DNA from: an uncultured Collinsella sp. | GTDB taxonomy: Bacteria > Actinomycetota > Coriobacteriia > Coriobacteriales > Coriobacteriaceae | NCBI GenBank assembly: GCA_938023905.1 | Contig: CALJCO010000003.1 | Coordinates: 1-25,168 of the forward strand | Reading direction: 5' to 3' | Length of the DNA stretch: 25,168 nucleotides | Shown: in pieces, positions 1 through 6,204 of the stretch | Layout: every line of letters begins with the position of its first letter | How positions within the stretch are numbered: the first letter of the stretch is position 1 | The notes under the pieces: model-generated | Told to the model about the DNA's origin: nothing | Databases searched by the model: none | What the model saw: only the letters and a program-made list of their open reading frames with translations | Position numbers and translations under genes: made by a program

Positions 1-1
1 T

Positions 2-126
2 GGGCGAATGACTCGGGTTACAATACGCCTGACATATCGCCCCCTTCTCCGGATGGGGGCAGCGTAAGCGCTCTTGTGGCGGCACCGTAGGACTTTGAAG
101 GTGGCCGTCGTAAGAGCGCTTTTTGT
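2..126 (+). terminator. strong hairpin with T-tract ahead of the B3/B4 gene (terminator or leader attenuator)
   Basis: Positions 66-75 (AAGCGCTCTT) are the exact reverse complement of 112-121. The stem continues inward through GGCGGCACC and GGTGGCCGTC to a loop of about 13 bases, and a T-tract (119-126) follows. This is a long intrinsic-terminator-type hairpin. Upstream there is a second short hairpin, GCCCCC (39-44) with GGGGGC (55-60). Its left arm overlaps TCGCCC (37-42), which could instead pair with GGGCGA (2-7). A possible -10 box TACAAT lies at 19-24. It may simply end the gene left of the window, or form a short leader or small RNA before the gene at 169. Confidence 0.55.
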
Positions 127-168
127 TTAGGCACCCGGGCTCGGGCGCATGCTATGAAGGGAGAGCAC

Positions 169-888
169 ATGAAGAGTTTCGTTGCCGAGGATTCGTTTTG
201 GGAGCTATTTCCGCAGGCGGCTGTCGGTGTTGTGGTCGTAAAGGGCATGAAGCCCGCGGCTCAGATTCCTCAAGAGGACGTTGATGCGATTGCCGCGTTG
301 CTCGACCGCGCCAATATCGATGCGGAGCGTCACCTGACGAGTGATACCATCAGCGAGAATGCGCCGGTTAAGGCATGGCGCGAGGCATATCGCCTATTCA
401 AGACCAAGAAGGGCGCGCGTTGCTCAATTGAGAACCTGCTCAAGCGCGTGCTCAAAGGAAAGCCGGTGGGCCACATTACGCCCGCGGTGGACATCTACAA
501 CACGGTGTCGCTGTCCTACGCGCTGCCCGTAGGCGGCGAGGATTTGCACGCGATTGAGGGAGACCTTTGCCTGAAGGTGACCGACGGTGGCGATTCATTT
601 CTGCCGCTTGGCGAGGAGACAGATGACCCGACGCTGCCCGGCGAGCTCGCCTACATCGATGATGCGGGCGCCGTATGCCGCTGCTGGAACTGGCGCGATG
701 GCGTTCGAACGGCGTTGTCCGATGATTCGGCCGATGCTTTCCTGGCGATTGAGTGCGTGGAGCCCGAGCGGATGGGGGATTGCCAGGCCGCGATCGATCG
801 CTTAGCCGAGCTGCTCGAGCGCTATCTGGGAGCGACGGTTGTCGTTAAAACGCTTGTGACCCGCGACAATCCTTGCGTGGGGCTGTAG
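169..888 (+). CDS. B3/B4 tRNA-binding domain protein (PheRS beta-like editing domain, stand-alone)
   Basis: A 239-residue protein resembling the stand-alone B3/4-domain family, which is related to the editing region of the phenylalanyl-tRNA synthetase beta chain. The recognisable core is residues 70-200: KAWREAYRLFKTKKGARCS, a helix with SIENLLKRVLKG, then a segment with PAVDIYNTVSLSYALPVGG and a later strand ending in CWNWRDG. In the family this fold is associated with tRNA or mischarged-tRNA recognition, but stand-alone members have no firmly assigned substrate, so function here is inference. The ATG at 169 is chosen over the one at 154 because AAGGGAG (157-163) sits five bases upstream of 169. 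No signal peptide or membrane segment is seen. The gene is followed by a palindromic repeat with a T-tail that can end its transcript. Confidence 0.8.
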   Translation: MKSFVAEDSFWELFPQAAVGVVVVKGMKPAAQIPQEDVDAIAALLDRANIDAERHLTSDTISENAPVKAWREAYRLFKTKKGARCSIENLLKRVLKGKPVGHITPAVDIYNTVSLSYALPVGGEDLHAIEGDLCLKVTDGGDSFLPLGEETDDPTLPGELAYIDDAGAVCRCWNWRDGVRTALSDDSADAFLAIECVEPERMGDCQAAIDRLAELLERYLGATVVVKTLVTRDNPCVGL

Positions 889-917
889 CGAAGTCTGCGG
901 ATCAAACTCGATGCCCC

Positions 918-956
918 AAACCACCACAAAGGTGCCTGTCCCCTTTGTGGTGGTTT
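918..956. repeat. REP-like palindrome, family A copy 1
   Basis: A 15-bp perfect stem (918-932 with 942-956, core CCACCACAAAGG) encloses the nine-base loop TGCCTGTCC. It is followed by further T residues, so on the plus strand it could terminate the B3/B4 gene. The same sequence recurs at 2496, 2902, 13661 and 14377, always between genes. Confidence 0.9.
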
Positions 957-973
957 TTATGTTGATGGGTTAA

Positions 974-988
974 CAAATGGGATATTTG
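974..988. promoter_or_regulatory. candidate MarR operator, CAAAT-N5-ATTTG
   Basis: A perfect inverted repeat CAAAT GGGAT ATTTG lies 73-87 bases before the MarR start codon. MarR-family dimers commonly bind A/T-rich inverted repeats near their own promoter, so autoregulation is plausible. Five-base arms can arise by chance. Confidence 0.3.
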
Positions 989-1060
989 GGTACGGGTGTT
1001 GCCTTGTGCGGCTAAGATGTTTACCCGTTAGCATCATGTAAGCGAAAGGCGGTCGTCACC

Positions 1061-1510
1061 ATGCAGCAGAACGACGAGACACGTTTTGAGGACTTTGTCG
1101 GACTGATCAGCGGCCTCTACAAGGAGATTCAGCGTATCAAGACGTCCGAAGGCGCAAGGCTGGGCCTCAAGGGCTCCGACGTTATGTGCCTGTACTATCT
1201 TGAGCGCAGCAAGGACGGCCTGACTGGCGCCGACCTCGCCCGCATGGCCGGCGTTACCCGTGCCGCCGTTTCGCGCACACTGGCACATCTGGAGGAGGGC
1301 GGCTACGTCGAGGTTGACGACTCGGGTGATGCGGCCGTCAAGTATCGTGCTCCGGTGCGCCTGACTGCCCTGGGCGGCGAGAGCATGAGCGAGGCCGATC
1401 GCATCATTCGCGAGGTGCTCGATACCACCGGCAAGGCCATGGGCGTGGAGCAGCGCGAGCAGATGTATGCATCGCTGCGCACGATCCTCAACACCCTGCG
1501 CGAGATCTAG
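1061..1510 (+). CDS. MarR-family winged-helix transcriptional regulator
   Basis: A 149-residue protein with the MarR architecture: an N-terminal dimerisation helix (about 8-30), a winged helix-turn-helix (about 35-110), and a C-terminal helix ending in LRTILNTLREI. The recognition region is GLTGADLARMAGVTRAAVSRTLAHLEEGGYVEVDD, where TRAAVSRTL is the DNA-reading helix and the wing is DDSGDAAVKYRAPVRLT. The family usually represses nearby genes and is released by small ligands or oxidants; the ligand here is unknown. The DegV gene starts 119 bases downstream on the same strand, so a lipid-related role is possible by context only. The start is ATG with a modest purine-rich GCGAAAGGCGG upstream. 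There is only one Cys, so a thiol-switch mechanism of the OhrR two-Cys type is not indicated. Confidence 0.9.
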   Translation: MQQNDETRFEDFVGLISGLYKEIQRIKTSEGARLGLKGSDVMCLYYLERSKDGLTGADLARMAGVTRAAVSRTLAHLEEGGYVEVDDSGDAAVKYRAPVRLTALGGESMSEADRIIREVLDTTGKAMGVEQREQMYASLRTILNTLREI

Positions 1511-1548
1511 AGCCGCGCTGGCGCTAGCTTTCAGCCAAGAACTGCATC

Positions 1549-1580
1549 GTCCCGTTTGAGCACGTACGCCGTGCCGGGAC
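1549..1580 (+). other. hairpin in the marR-degV gap
   Basis: GTCCCG (1549-1554) pairs with CGGGAC (1575-1580), and inside it GCACG (1560-1564) pairs with CGTGC (1570-1574) after a five-base bulge. No T-tract follows, so this is not a standard terminator. It could be an RNA element in the degV leader or chance pairing in GC-rich sequence. Confidence 0.3.
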
Positions 1581-1629
1581 ATTGCTGTCAAAATTCCCTG
1601 CGCGAGACCTGCGCAAGAAAGGATTCGTT

Positions 1630-2484
1630 ATGTCCGTCCGCATTATTACCGATTCCGCAAGCGATATGTCGCCGGCGGAGCACCCCGCTCTGCGTGTTCT
1701 GCCGCTGTCCGTCACCTTTGGCACCGATGTGTATATGGATGGCGTCGACATCGATCACCAGCGCTTTTACGAGATGCTTGTGGAGCGCGATGAGCTGCCC
1801 AAGACCGGTCAGGTCAACCCGTACGCCTTTTCGCAGGCGATTGCCGAAGCGCGTGAGGCCGGCGATGAGGCCGTGATTATTACCGTGGGAGCCAAGCTCT
1901 CGGGCACCAACCAGAGTGCTCGTACGGCACTTGCCGAGGCGCCGGGCGGCGACATGTTCGTCGTGGACAGCAATAACGTGACCTTGGGCGAGCGCGTTCT
2001 GGTCGAGTATGCGCTGCGCCTGGTGGACGAGGGCCAGGGCGCGGCTCAGGTTGCGGCGGCTGTCGAGGCCGTGCGCGACCGCGTGGTCGTCATCGGCCTG
2101 CTCGAGACGTTGGAGTACCTGGTGCGCGGCGGTCGCCTGTCTGCTGCGGCCGGTGCCGTGGGTACGCTGCTCAACGTAAAGCCCGTGGTGGCTGCCGAGG
2201 ACGGTCTGATCGTGCAGCTGGGCAAGGCGCGCGGTTCCAAGAACGGACGTAACCTGCTCAACCAGAAGGTCGAAAAGGCGGGCGGCATCGACTTTTCCAT
2301 GCCGCTGGCGCTCGGCTATACGGGCCTTTCGGATGCGGTGCTCAAGAAGTATATCGAGGACAGCGCGGCACTGTGGGCTGGCCACACCGAGGGCGAACTG
2401 CCCGTTCACACCATCGGCGCCACCATCGGCACCCATGTAGGCCCCGGCGCCGTAGCCGTAGCCTTCTTCCAGCCCGTTAACTAG
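1630..2484 (+). CDS. DegV-family fatty-acid-binding protein (FakB-like)
   Basis: A 284-residue DegV (EDD-fold) protein. Family landmarks are visible: ITDSASDMS at the N-terminus (residues 6-14), PKTGQ near 58-62, GAKLSGTNQSA around 88-98, the LEYLVRGGRLS segment in the middle, and the C-terminal GATIGTHVGPGAVAVAFF signature. DegV proteins bind a single fatty acid; the FakB members present it to the kinase FakA for phosphorylation and entry into phospholipid synthesis. No fakA (DAK-domain kinase) is in this window, so the FakB role is inferred from family. The ATG at 1630 is preferred to the upstream in-frame start at 1582 because AGAAAGGA (1616-1623) precedes it at the right distance and DegV proteins begin directly with this beta strand. 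It lies downstream of the MarR gene. Confidence 0.9.
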   Translation: MSVRIITDSASDMSPAEHPALRVLPLSVTFGTDVYMDGVDIDHQRFYEMLVERDELPKTGQVNPYAFSQAIAEAREAGDEAVIITVGAKLSGTNQSARTALAEAPGGDMFVVDSNNVTLGERVLVEYALRLVDEGQGAAQVAAAVEAVRDRVVVIGLLETLEYLVRGGRLSAAAGAVGTLLNVKPVVAAEDGLIVQLGKARGSKNGRNLLNQKVEKAGGIDFSMPLALGYTGLSDAVLKKYIEDSAALWAGHTEGELPVHTIGATIGTHVGPGAVAVAFFQPVN

Positions 2485-2495
2485 CCCACCTGCCA

Positions 2496-2534
2496 AAACC
2501 ACCACAAAGGGGACAGGCACCTTTGTGGTGGTTT
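2496..2534. repeat. REP-like palindrome, family A copy 2 (inverted loop)
   Basis: The same 15-bp stem as the copy at 918, but the loop reads GGACAGGCA, the reverse complement of the other four copies. This copy is therefore inserted in the opposite orientation. It lies 12 bases after the degV stop and 30 bases before the preferred start of the MGMT gene. Confidence 0.9.
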
Positions 2535-2563
2535 ATGCTATTCCGGGTGGAAGGGAGCGAGCA

Positions 2564-2884
2564 ATGGCGTCTGAGGGCTTTTTTGAGCGGGTGTACGAGG
2601 TGGTCGAGCAGATTCCCGAGGGGATGGTCGCCACGTATGGTCAGGTGGCGCTGCTTGCTGGACGTCCACGAAGTGCGCGGTACGTGGGGTATGCCCTGCA
2701 TGGCAATCCGCGCCCCGGCGAGATTCCCTGTCACCGCGTGGTGTTTGCCGATGGCCGCATATGCGATGGTTTTGCTTTTGGCGGTCCCGATGCTCAACGT
2801 GAGCTTTTGCTAGGGGAGGGTGTGGCGTTTAAGGACGACATGCACGTCGACTTGGCCGCCTGTCGCTGGCCTGCAGGGCTCTAG
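2564..2884 (+). CDS. compact MGMT-family DNA alkyltransferase (catalytic domain only)
   Basis: A 106-residue protein matching the C-terminal DNA-binding/active-site domain of O6-alkylguanine-DNA alkyltransferases. Landmarks are FFERVYEVVEQIPEGMVATYGQVALLAG (helix-turn-helix approach), the arginine-finger region GRPRSARYVGYALHGNP, and IPCHRVV with the acceptor cysteine at residue 56. The cysteine separates it from the alkyltransferase-like (ATL) proteins of similar size, which carry Trp there. It probably removes O6-alkyl groups from guanine by suicidal transfer, or flags lesions for excision. The N-terminal ribonuclease-like domain of full MGMT/Ogt is absent. ATG 2564 is chosen over 2525 because AAGGGAG (2551-2557) lies six bases upstream; the earlier start falls inside a repeat element. 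Confidence 0.85.
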   Translation: MASEGFFERVYEVVEQIPEGMVATYGQVALLAGRPRSARYVGYALHGNPRPGEIPCHRVVFADGRICDGFAFGGPDAQRELLLGEGVAFKDDMHVDLAACRWPAGL

Positions 2885-2901
2885 CGGCTCTGCCGTGGTT
2901 A

Positions 2902-2939
2902 AAACCACCACAAAGGTGCCTGTCCCCTTTGTGGTGGTT
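2902..2939. repeat. REP-like palindrome, family A copy 3
   Basis: Stem AACCACCACAAAGG with CCTTTGTGGTGGTT around the loop TGCCTGTCC, in the same orientation as the copy at 918. It begins 17 bases after the MGMT gene stop codon. Confidence 0.9.
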
Positions 2940-3013
2940 CTAGTTTACCTGAGCTAACTTATGGAGAAGCTATGGGGGAACATATTGACGCTACAAAGTA
3001 AACCACGGTGAAC

Positions 3014-3167
3014 TATATTGTATTCAGCAACGGAGCAGGCAATAGGCGATGAAAAAGCCTGCCCTGTTGAGTTTGATTCGCATTCCTCCCCTCTGTGCGA
3101 TTCAACGGTGTACTTCGGGAACAGGCCCGCTGGCAACTAACTGCCAGCGGGCCTGTTCCTGTTTTTC
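3014..3167 (+). ncRNA. candidate small RNA with anti-Shine-Dalgarno loop and terminator
   Basis: Three successive hairpins lie between the convergent MGMT and trpS genes. Hairpin 1 is 3028-3040 with 3057-3069 (12 of 13 pairs, one G-T). Hairpin 2 is 3073-3082 with 3096-3105 (9 of 10), and its loop contains TCCTCCCC (3084-3091), complementary to Shine-Dalgarno sequences. Hairpin 3 is an 18-bp perfect stem, 3118-3135 with 3142-3159, followed by TGTTTTT, a textbook intrinsic terminator. A -10-like TATATT (3014-3019) would start transcription near 3026, exactly at hairpin 1; no good -35 is seen at normal spacing (TTGACG at 2985 is 23 bases away). C-rich hairpin loops that block ribosome-binding sites are known in Gram-positive small RNAs, but this RNA is not one I recognise. 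An ATG-led frame from 3049 has no ribosome-binding site. Confidence 0.5.
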
Positions 3168-3206
3168 GGGGGAGTGCAATGGGCAGAGCCGAACCGGTCG
3201 GGCACC

Positions 3207-3234
3207 AAAAAAGGCGGACGCACTAGCGCCCGCC
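3207..3234 (-). terminator. terminator of trpS
   Basis: On the minus strand, 3226-3234 (GCGCCCGCC on plus) pairs with 3213-3221 (GGCGGACGC on plus), with one A-C mismatch and an ACTA loop. The minus-strand transcript then runs into six T residues (A3207-A3212 on plus). It lies 36 bases beyond the trpS stop. Confidence 0.8.
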
Positions 3235-3269
3235 CTATAACAATCGAAAGTTCTAGCCAGCAGATCGAT

Positions 3270-4319
3270 CTAGTACACCATGCCCATGGCGTCCTGAACC
3301 TCGGCCAGGGTCTGCTCGGCAATCTCGTTGGCGCGACGGTTGCCCTCGTGCAGCACGTCCTTCACATAGTCCAGGTCGTTTTCGTAGCGCTGACGACGCT
3401 CGCGGATCGGCGCGAAGTACTCGTTGACGGCCTCGGTCACGTACTTCTTGAGCTGGCCGGAGCCGCCCATGCCAATCTCTTCGGCAATCTCGACCTCGGA
3501 ACGGCCAGTGCAGATGGCGGCCGTCGAAAGCAGACCGGACACGCCGGGGCGGTTCTCGGGATCGAATGTGATCATGCGCTCGGAGTCGGTCTGGCTCTTC
3601 TTGATGCGCTTGGCCGTCTCCTCGGCGGTCATCGAGATGTTGATGGCGTTGCCGTAGCTCTTGCTCATCTTGCGACCGTCCAGGCCCGGCAGTAGCGGGG
3701 TCTCGGACAGCAGCGCTTCGACCTCGGGGAACACTTTGCCGTAGCGGTTGTTAAAGCGGCGGCCGATGGTGCGGGTGAGCTCGATGTGCGGCAGCTGGTC
3801 GCGACCGACGGGCACCACATTGCCCTTGCAGAACAGGATGTCGCAGGCCTGGTGCACCGGGTAGGTGAGCAGAAGGCCGGTGAGCTCGTGGCCCGAGGCC
3901 TCCATCTCGGCCTTGACCGTGGGGTTGCGCGCCAGCTCGGCCTCGGAGACCAGCGACAGGAACGGCAGCATGAGCTGGTTGGCGGCGGGCACGGCGGAGT
4001 GCGCGTAGATCATGGTCTTGTCGGGGTCGATGCCGCAGGCAAGGTAGTCCATGACCATGTTGTACACGTTGTCCTGGATGTGCTCGGTCGTGTCGCGGTC
4101 GGTGATGACTTGGTAGTCGGCGATGAGCACGTTGGTCTTGGCGCCCATGTTCTGCAGCTCAACACGGCCCTTGAGGGTGCCGAAGTAGTGACCCAGGTGC
4201 AGGCGGCCGGTGGGGCGGTCGCCGGTAAGCATGGTGAACTTCTCGGGCGTTTTTGCCAGGCCCTCGCGAATGGCGTTGCTCTTTTGCAGCGCGACTTCGT
4301 AGCTGTTCTCGTTTGGCAT
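3270..4319 (-). CDS. trpS: tryptophanyl-tRNA synthetase
   Basis: A 349-residue class Ic aminoacyl-tRNA synthetase that charges tRNA-Trp in the cytoplasm. The ATP-binding HIGH-type motif is GRLHLGHYFG (HLGH at 41-44), preceded by GDRPTG as in TrpRS. The second signature is KMSKS at residues 217-221 (GLDGRKMSKSYGN). VGRDQLPHIELTR (171-183) is the conserved substrate-pocket region. Length fits bacterial TrpRS (about 330-350). The ATG at 4319 is preferred to the one at 4349 because TTAGGAGCAATC precedes it with a six-base gap and the protein then starts close to the catalytic fold. No T-box leader is visible upstream, so control by uncharged tRNA is not indicated. Convergent with the candidate small RNA; the transferase gene lies upstream on the same strand. 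Confidence 0.97.
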   Translation of the reverse strand: MPNENSYEVALQKSNAIREGLAKTPEKFTMLTGDRPTGRLHLGHYFGTLKGRVELQNMGAKTNVLIADYQVITDRDTTEHIQDNVYNMVMDYLACGIDPDKTMIYAHSAVPAANQLMLPFLSLVSEAELARNPTVKAEMEASGHELTGLLLTYPVHQACDILFCKGNVVPVGRDQLPHIELTRTIGRRFNNRYGKVFPEVEALLSETPLLPGLDGRKMSKSYGNAINISMTAEETAKRIKKSQTDSERMITFDPENRPGVSGLLSTAAICTGRSEVEIAEEIGMGGSGQLKKYVTEAVNEYFAPIRERRQRYENDLDYVKDVLHEGNRRANEIAEQTLAEVQDAMGMVY

Positions 4320-4480
4320 GATTGCTCCTAACGTATGTTCATTGGTCAAGATGATAACGCGTTTATTGGAGGGGCGGGTCGTAAGTAGGCGAGGGGCGGG
4401 AGATCGGCGGCATGTGCGATGGGCGCGGCATGGCTGCGCGTTTGGCCGGCGGCGCCTGGGCGCTTCCTCGGCAGCTTACC

Positions 4481-5680
4481 CTAGAGCTTGTGGTGGCGCT
4501 CTTCCTTACGTTCCTCGGCTGCCTGCTCCTCCTGCTTAAAGGCGGGGTCGTCGGGGGTGACGAGCTCATCCTCGTGTGTGCGCTTGTTGTAATGGTGGCG
4601 CAGCACGGGCTCAAACAGATGTAGATGCTTGGCAAAGGCCGCCGAACCAATGGCGAGCACGGTAAAGATGAGCACGCGCATGGGCACCTCGACCTGGTTA
4701 ATCGCGGCGGCGCCGGCCGAAAGCATGATGCACCAGGCGTAGATGAGGAGCACTGCCTGTTTTTGGTTGTAGCCTTCTTGGATCAGGCGGTGGTGGATGT
4801 GGCCCTTGTCGGCCTGCCCGATGCTAATGTGGGCGCGCTTGCGGCGCACGATGGCGCTAAACGTGTCGATGATGGGCACGCCGGCAACGATGAGCGGAAT
4901 GATAAGCGAGGTGAGCGCGGCGGTGCGGCTCACGTTGAGCAGCGAGATGGAGCCCAGCGCAAAGCCCAGAAGCAGCGACCCCGAGTCGCCCAAGAAGATG
5001 CTTGCGGGGTTGAAGTTGTAGCGCAAAAAGGCCAGACAGGCGCCAAAGAGCGCAATGGAGAGCGCGGCGGCGTCGATGCGGCCCGAGAGAACGGCCATCG
5101 AAAACATGGTGAACGACGCGATGCCGCAGATGCCCGTGGCCAAGCCGTCGAGGCCGTCGATGAGGTTAATGATGTTGGTGAATGCCACCAGATAGATCAC
5201 GGTGATGGGGTAGGCGAGCCATCCGAGCATGATCTCGCCGGGGGCAAACGGGTTGACGATGACGCCGATCCGTAGGCCGCCGATACAGGCGATAAGCGCG
5301 GCGAGGACCTGTCCGGCCAGCTTTTGCTTGGGCTTGAGCTGGAAGACATCGTCGATAGCGCCGGTCGCAAAGATGACGGTAAAAGAAAGCGCAAGTATGG
5401 GGTAGCTGATGTGCAGACGGGGGTGGGGCACCAAAACGGGCGGCCAACCCAGGTACCAGGTGCCTAGGATTTGCACAATACAGGCAACGACCAGGCCCAA
5501 AAACACCGCCGTTCCGCCCAAACGCGGGATGGGCTTGGTGTTGATGCGGCGCTTAGAAGGATAGTCGACGGCGTCGAGCTTAATTGCCAAGCACTTGACC
5601 AGGGGCACCGTGAGGAAGGTCGTGATAAAGGCCGCCGCTGCCACGCATAGATACGGTATGTAGCTCGGGGATGAAGCCAT
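4481..5680 (-). CDS. undecaprenyl-phosphate sugar-1-phosphate transferase (WecA/TagO/MraY family)
   Basis: A multi-spanning membrane enzyme, 399 residues from the chosen start. It transfers a sugar-1-phosphate (in relatives usually GlcNAc-1-P from UDP-GlcNAc) to undecaprenyl phosphate at the inner membrane face, the first step of teichoic-acid-like or polysaccharide synthesis. Family motifs in order: SKRRINTKPIPRLGG (42-56), the catalytic DD of GAIDDVFQLKPKQK (110-111), NLIDGLDGLATG (172-183), FLGDSGS (229-235) and HIHHRL (294-299), which separates the WecA/TagO branch from MraY. The C-terminus is an unusual charged Glu/Lys/His tail. The start is uncertain: earlier in-frame starts exist to 5800, but none has a clear ribosome-binding site, and relatives begin just before the first membrane helix, which favours 5680. 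Confidence 0.92.
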   Translation of the reverse strand: MASSPSYIPYLCVAAAAFITTFLTVPLVKCLAIKLDAVDYPSKRRINTKPIPRLGGTAVFLGLVVACIVQILGTWYLGWPPVLVPHPRLHISYPILALSFTVIFATGAIDDVFQLKPKQKLAGQVLAALIACIGGLRIGVIVNPFAPGEIMLGWLAYPITVIYLVAFTNIINLIDGLDGLATGICGIASFTMFSMAVLSGRIDAAALSIALFGACLAFLRYNFNPASIFLGDSGSLLLGFALGSISLLNVSRTAALTSLIIPLIVAGVPIIDTFSAIVRRKRAHISIGQADKGHIHHRLIQEGYNQKQAVLLIYAWCIMLSAGAAAINQVEVPMRVLIFTVLAIGSAAFAKHLHLFEPVLRHHYNKRTHEDELVTPDDPAFKQEEQAAEERKEERHHKL

Positions 5681-5811
5681 GAATCTAAAAACCGCCAAGC
5701 GTCGAAGGAAAAGGTCAAAGGTTGCTAAGCGCAAAGGGCATAGCCGAACCATGATACTCGACCAAGGGGGGTGCATGGAATTGCACGCAGCGATAATCAC
5801 GCGCTTACCAG

Positions 5812-5840
5812 ATATTAGGGTATTGTCGATAGCTTGTCGG
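5812..5840 (-). promoter_or_regulatory. candidate promoter of the WecA/TagO-like gene
   Basis: On the minus strand CCGACA (5840-5835) is followed after 17 bases by TAATAT (5817-5812). Transcription would begin near 5805, leaving a leader of about 125 bases to the chosen start. Confidence 0.4.
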
Positions 5841-5885
5841 GATACCGGCGGGGATCCATATGGGCTGTAATGGTGGTTTTCGGCA

Positions 5886-6056
5886 AATAAAAACCACCCC
5901 CCACGTTACGAAAATGAACCCACCTAAAACAGGTGGGTGCCCTCATCGACTGTTCCAGCGTCCTTAACAACGAAGGATACCTGTACTAGGTACGACTGTG
6001 TGGGCTCCCTAAATAAACGCGACGGTTCACCCAGTTGCTCCGCGGGGGGCGGAATA
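5886..6056 (-). ncRNA. structured RNA, candidate 6S RNA
   Basis: On the minus strand a 12-bp closing stem joins the ends of a region of about 170 bases: 6052-6041 (CCGCCCCCCGCG) pairs with 5905-5894 (CGTGGGGGGTGG), and a T-rich tail follows. Inside are hairpins TACCT-AGTAC-AGGTA, TCCTT-N7-AAGGA and ACCCACCT-GTTTT-AGGTGGGT. CAGTCG and CGCTG enclose the first two. A single closing stem, an open centre, a 3' hairpin and about 170 bases match bacterial 6S RNA, which binds the main sigma-factor holoenzyme. A -10-like TATGAT (6067-6062) predicts a start at about 6055, just before the closing stem. No protein frame is convincing here. The 6S name rests on architecture, not on a confirmed family match. 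Confidence 0.5.
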
Positions 6057-6061
6057 CCTAC

Positions 6062-6090
6062 ATCATAAAGCGGCACTTTGTCGATTCCAG
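6062..6090 (-). promoter_or_regulatory. candidate promoter of the 6S-like RNA
   Basis: Minus-strand -10 TATGAT (6067-6062), with a weak -35 CTGGAA (6090-6085) after 17 bases. A second perfect TATAAT lies further up on the same strand (6103-6098) and would give a transcript about 36 bases longer. Confidence 0.4.
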
Positions 6091-6092
6091 TC

Positions 6093-6121
6093 TTGACATT
6101 ATAAAAATCGTGTCGGACGAT
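6093..6121 (+). promoter_or_regulatory. candidate promoter of the radical SAM gene
   Basis: A perfect -35 TTGACA (6093-6098), then 17 bases and a weak -10 GACGAT (6116-6121), about 85 bases before the ATG at 6205. It overlaps the minus-strand TATAAT at 6103-6098, so the two directions could compete for polymerase. Confidence 0.4.
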
Positions 6122-6204
6122 TACGGCGCCTTGGGCTCGAGCCGTCTGTGCGGTTGGTCCCTTTACGTTTGAGCTGCTGAATCATTGTTTTGGAGCATGT
6201 TTTT

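Noticed and set aside
1588..2520. 310-residue minus-strand open frame
   Set aside because: It lies entirely opposite degV, whose protein is clearly conserved. Long antisense frames are expected in GC-rich genes.
3049..3240. 63-residue plus frame starting MKKPALLSLIRIP
   Set aside because: The start sounds like a signal peptide, but it has no ribosome-binding site and runs through the terminator hairpin and the trpS terminator. RNA structure explains the region better.
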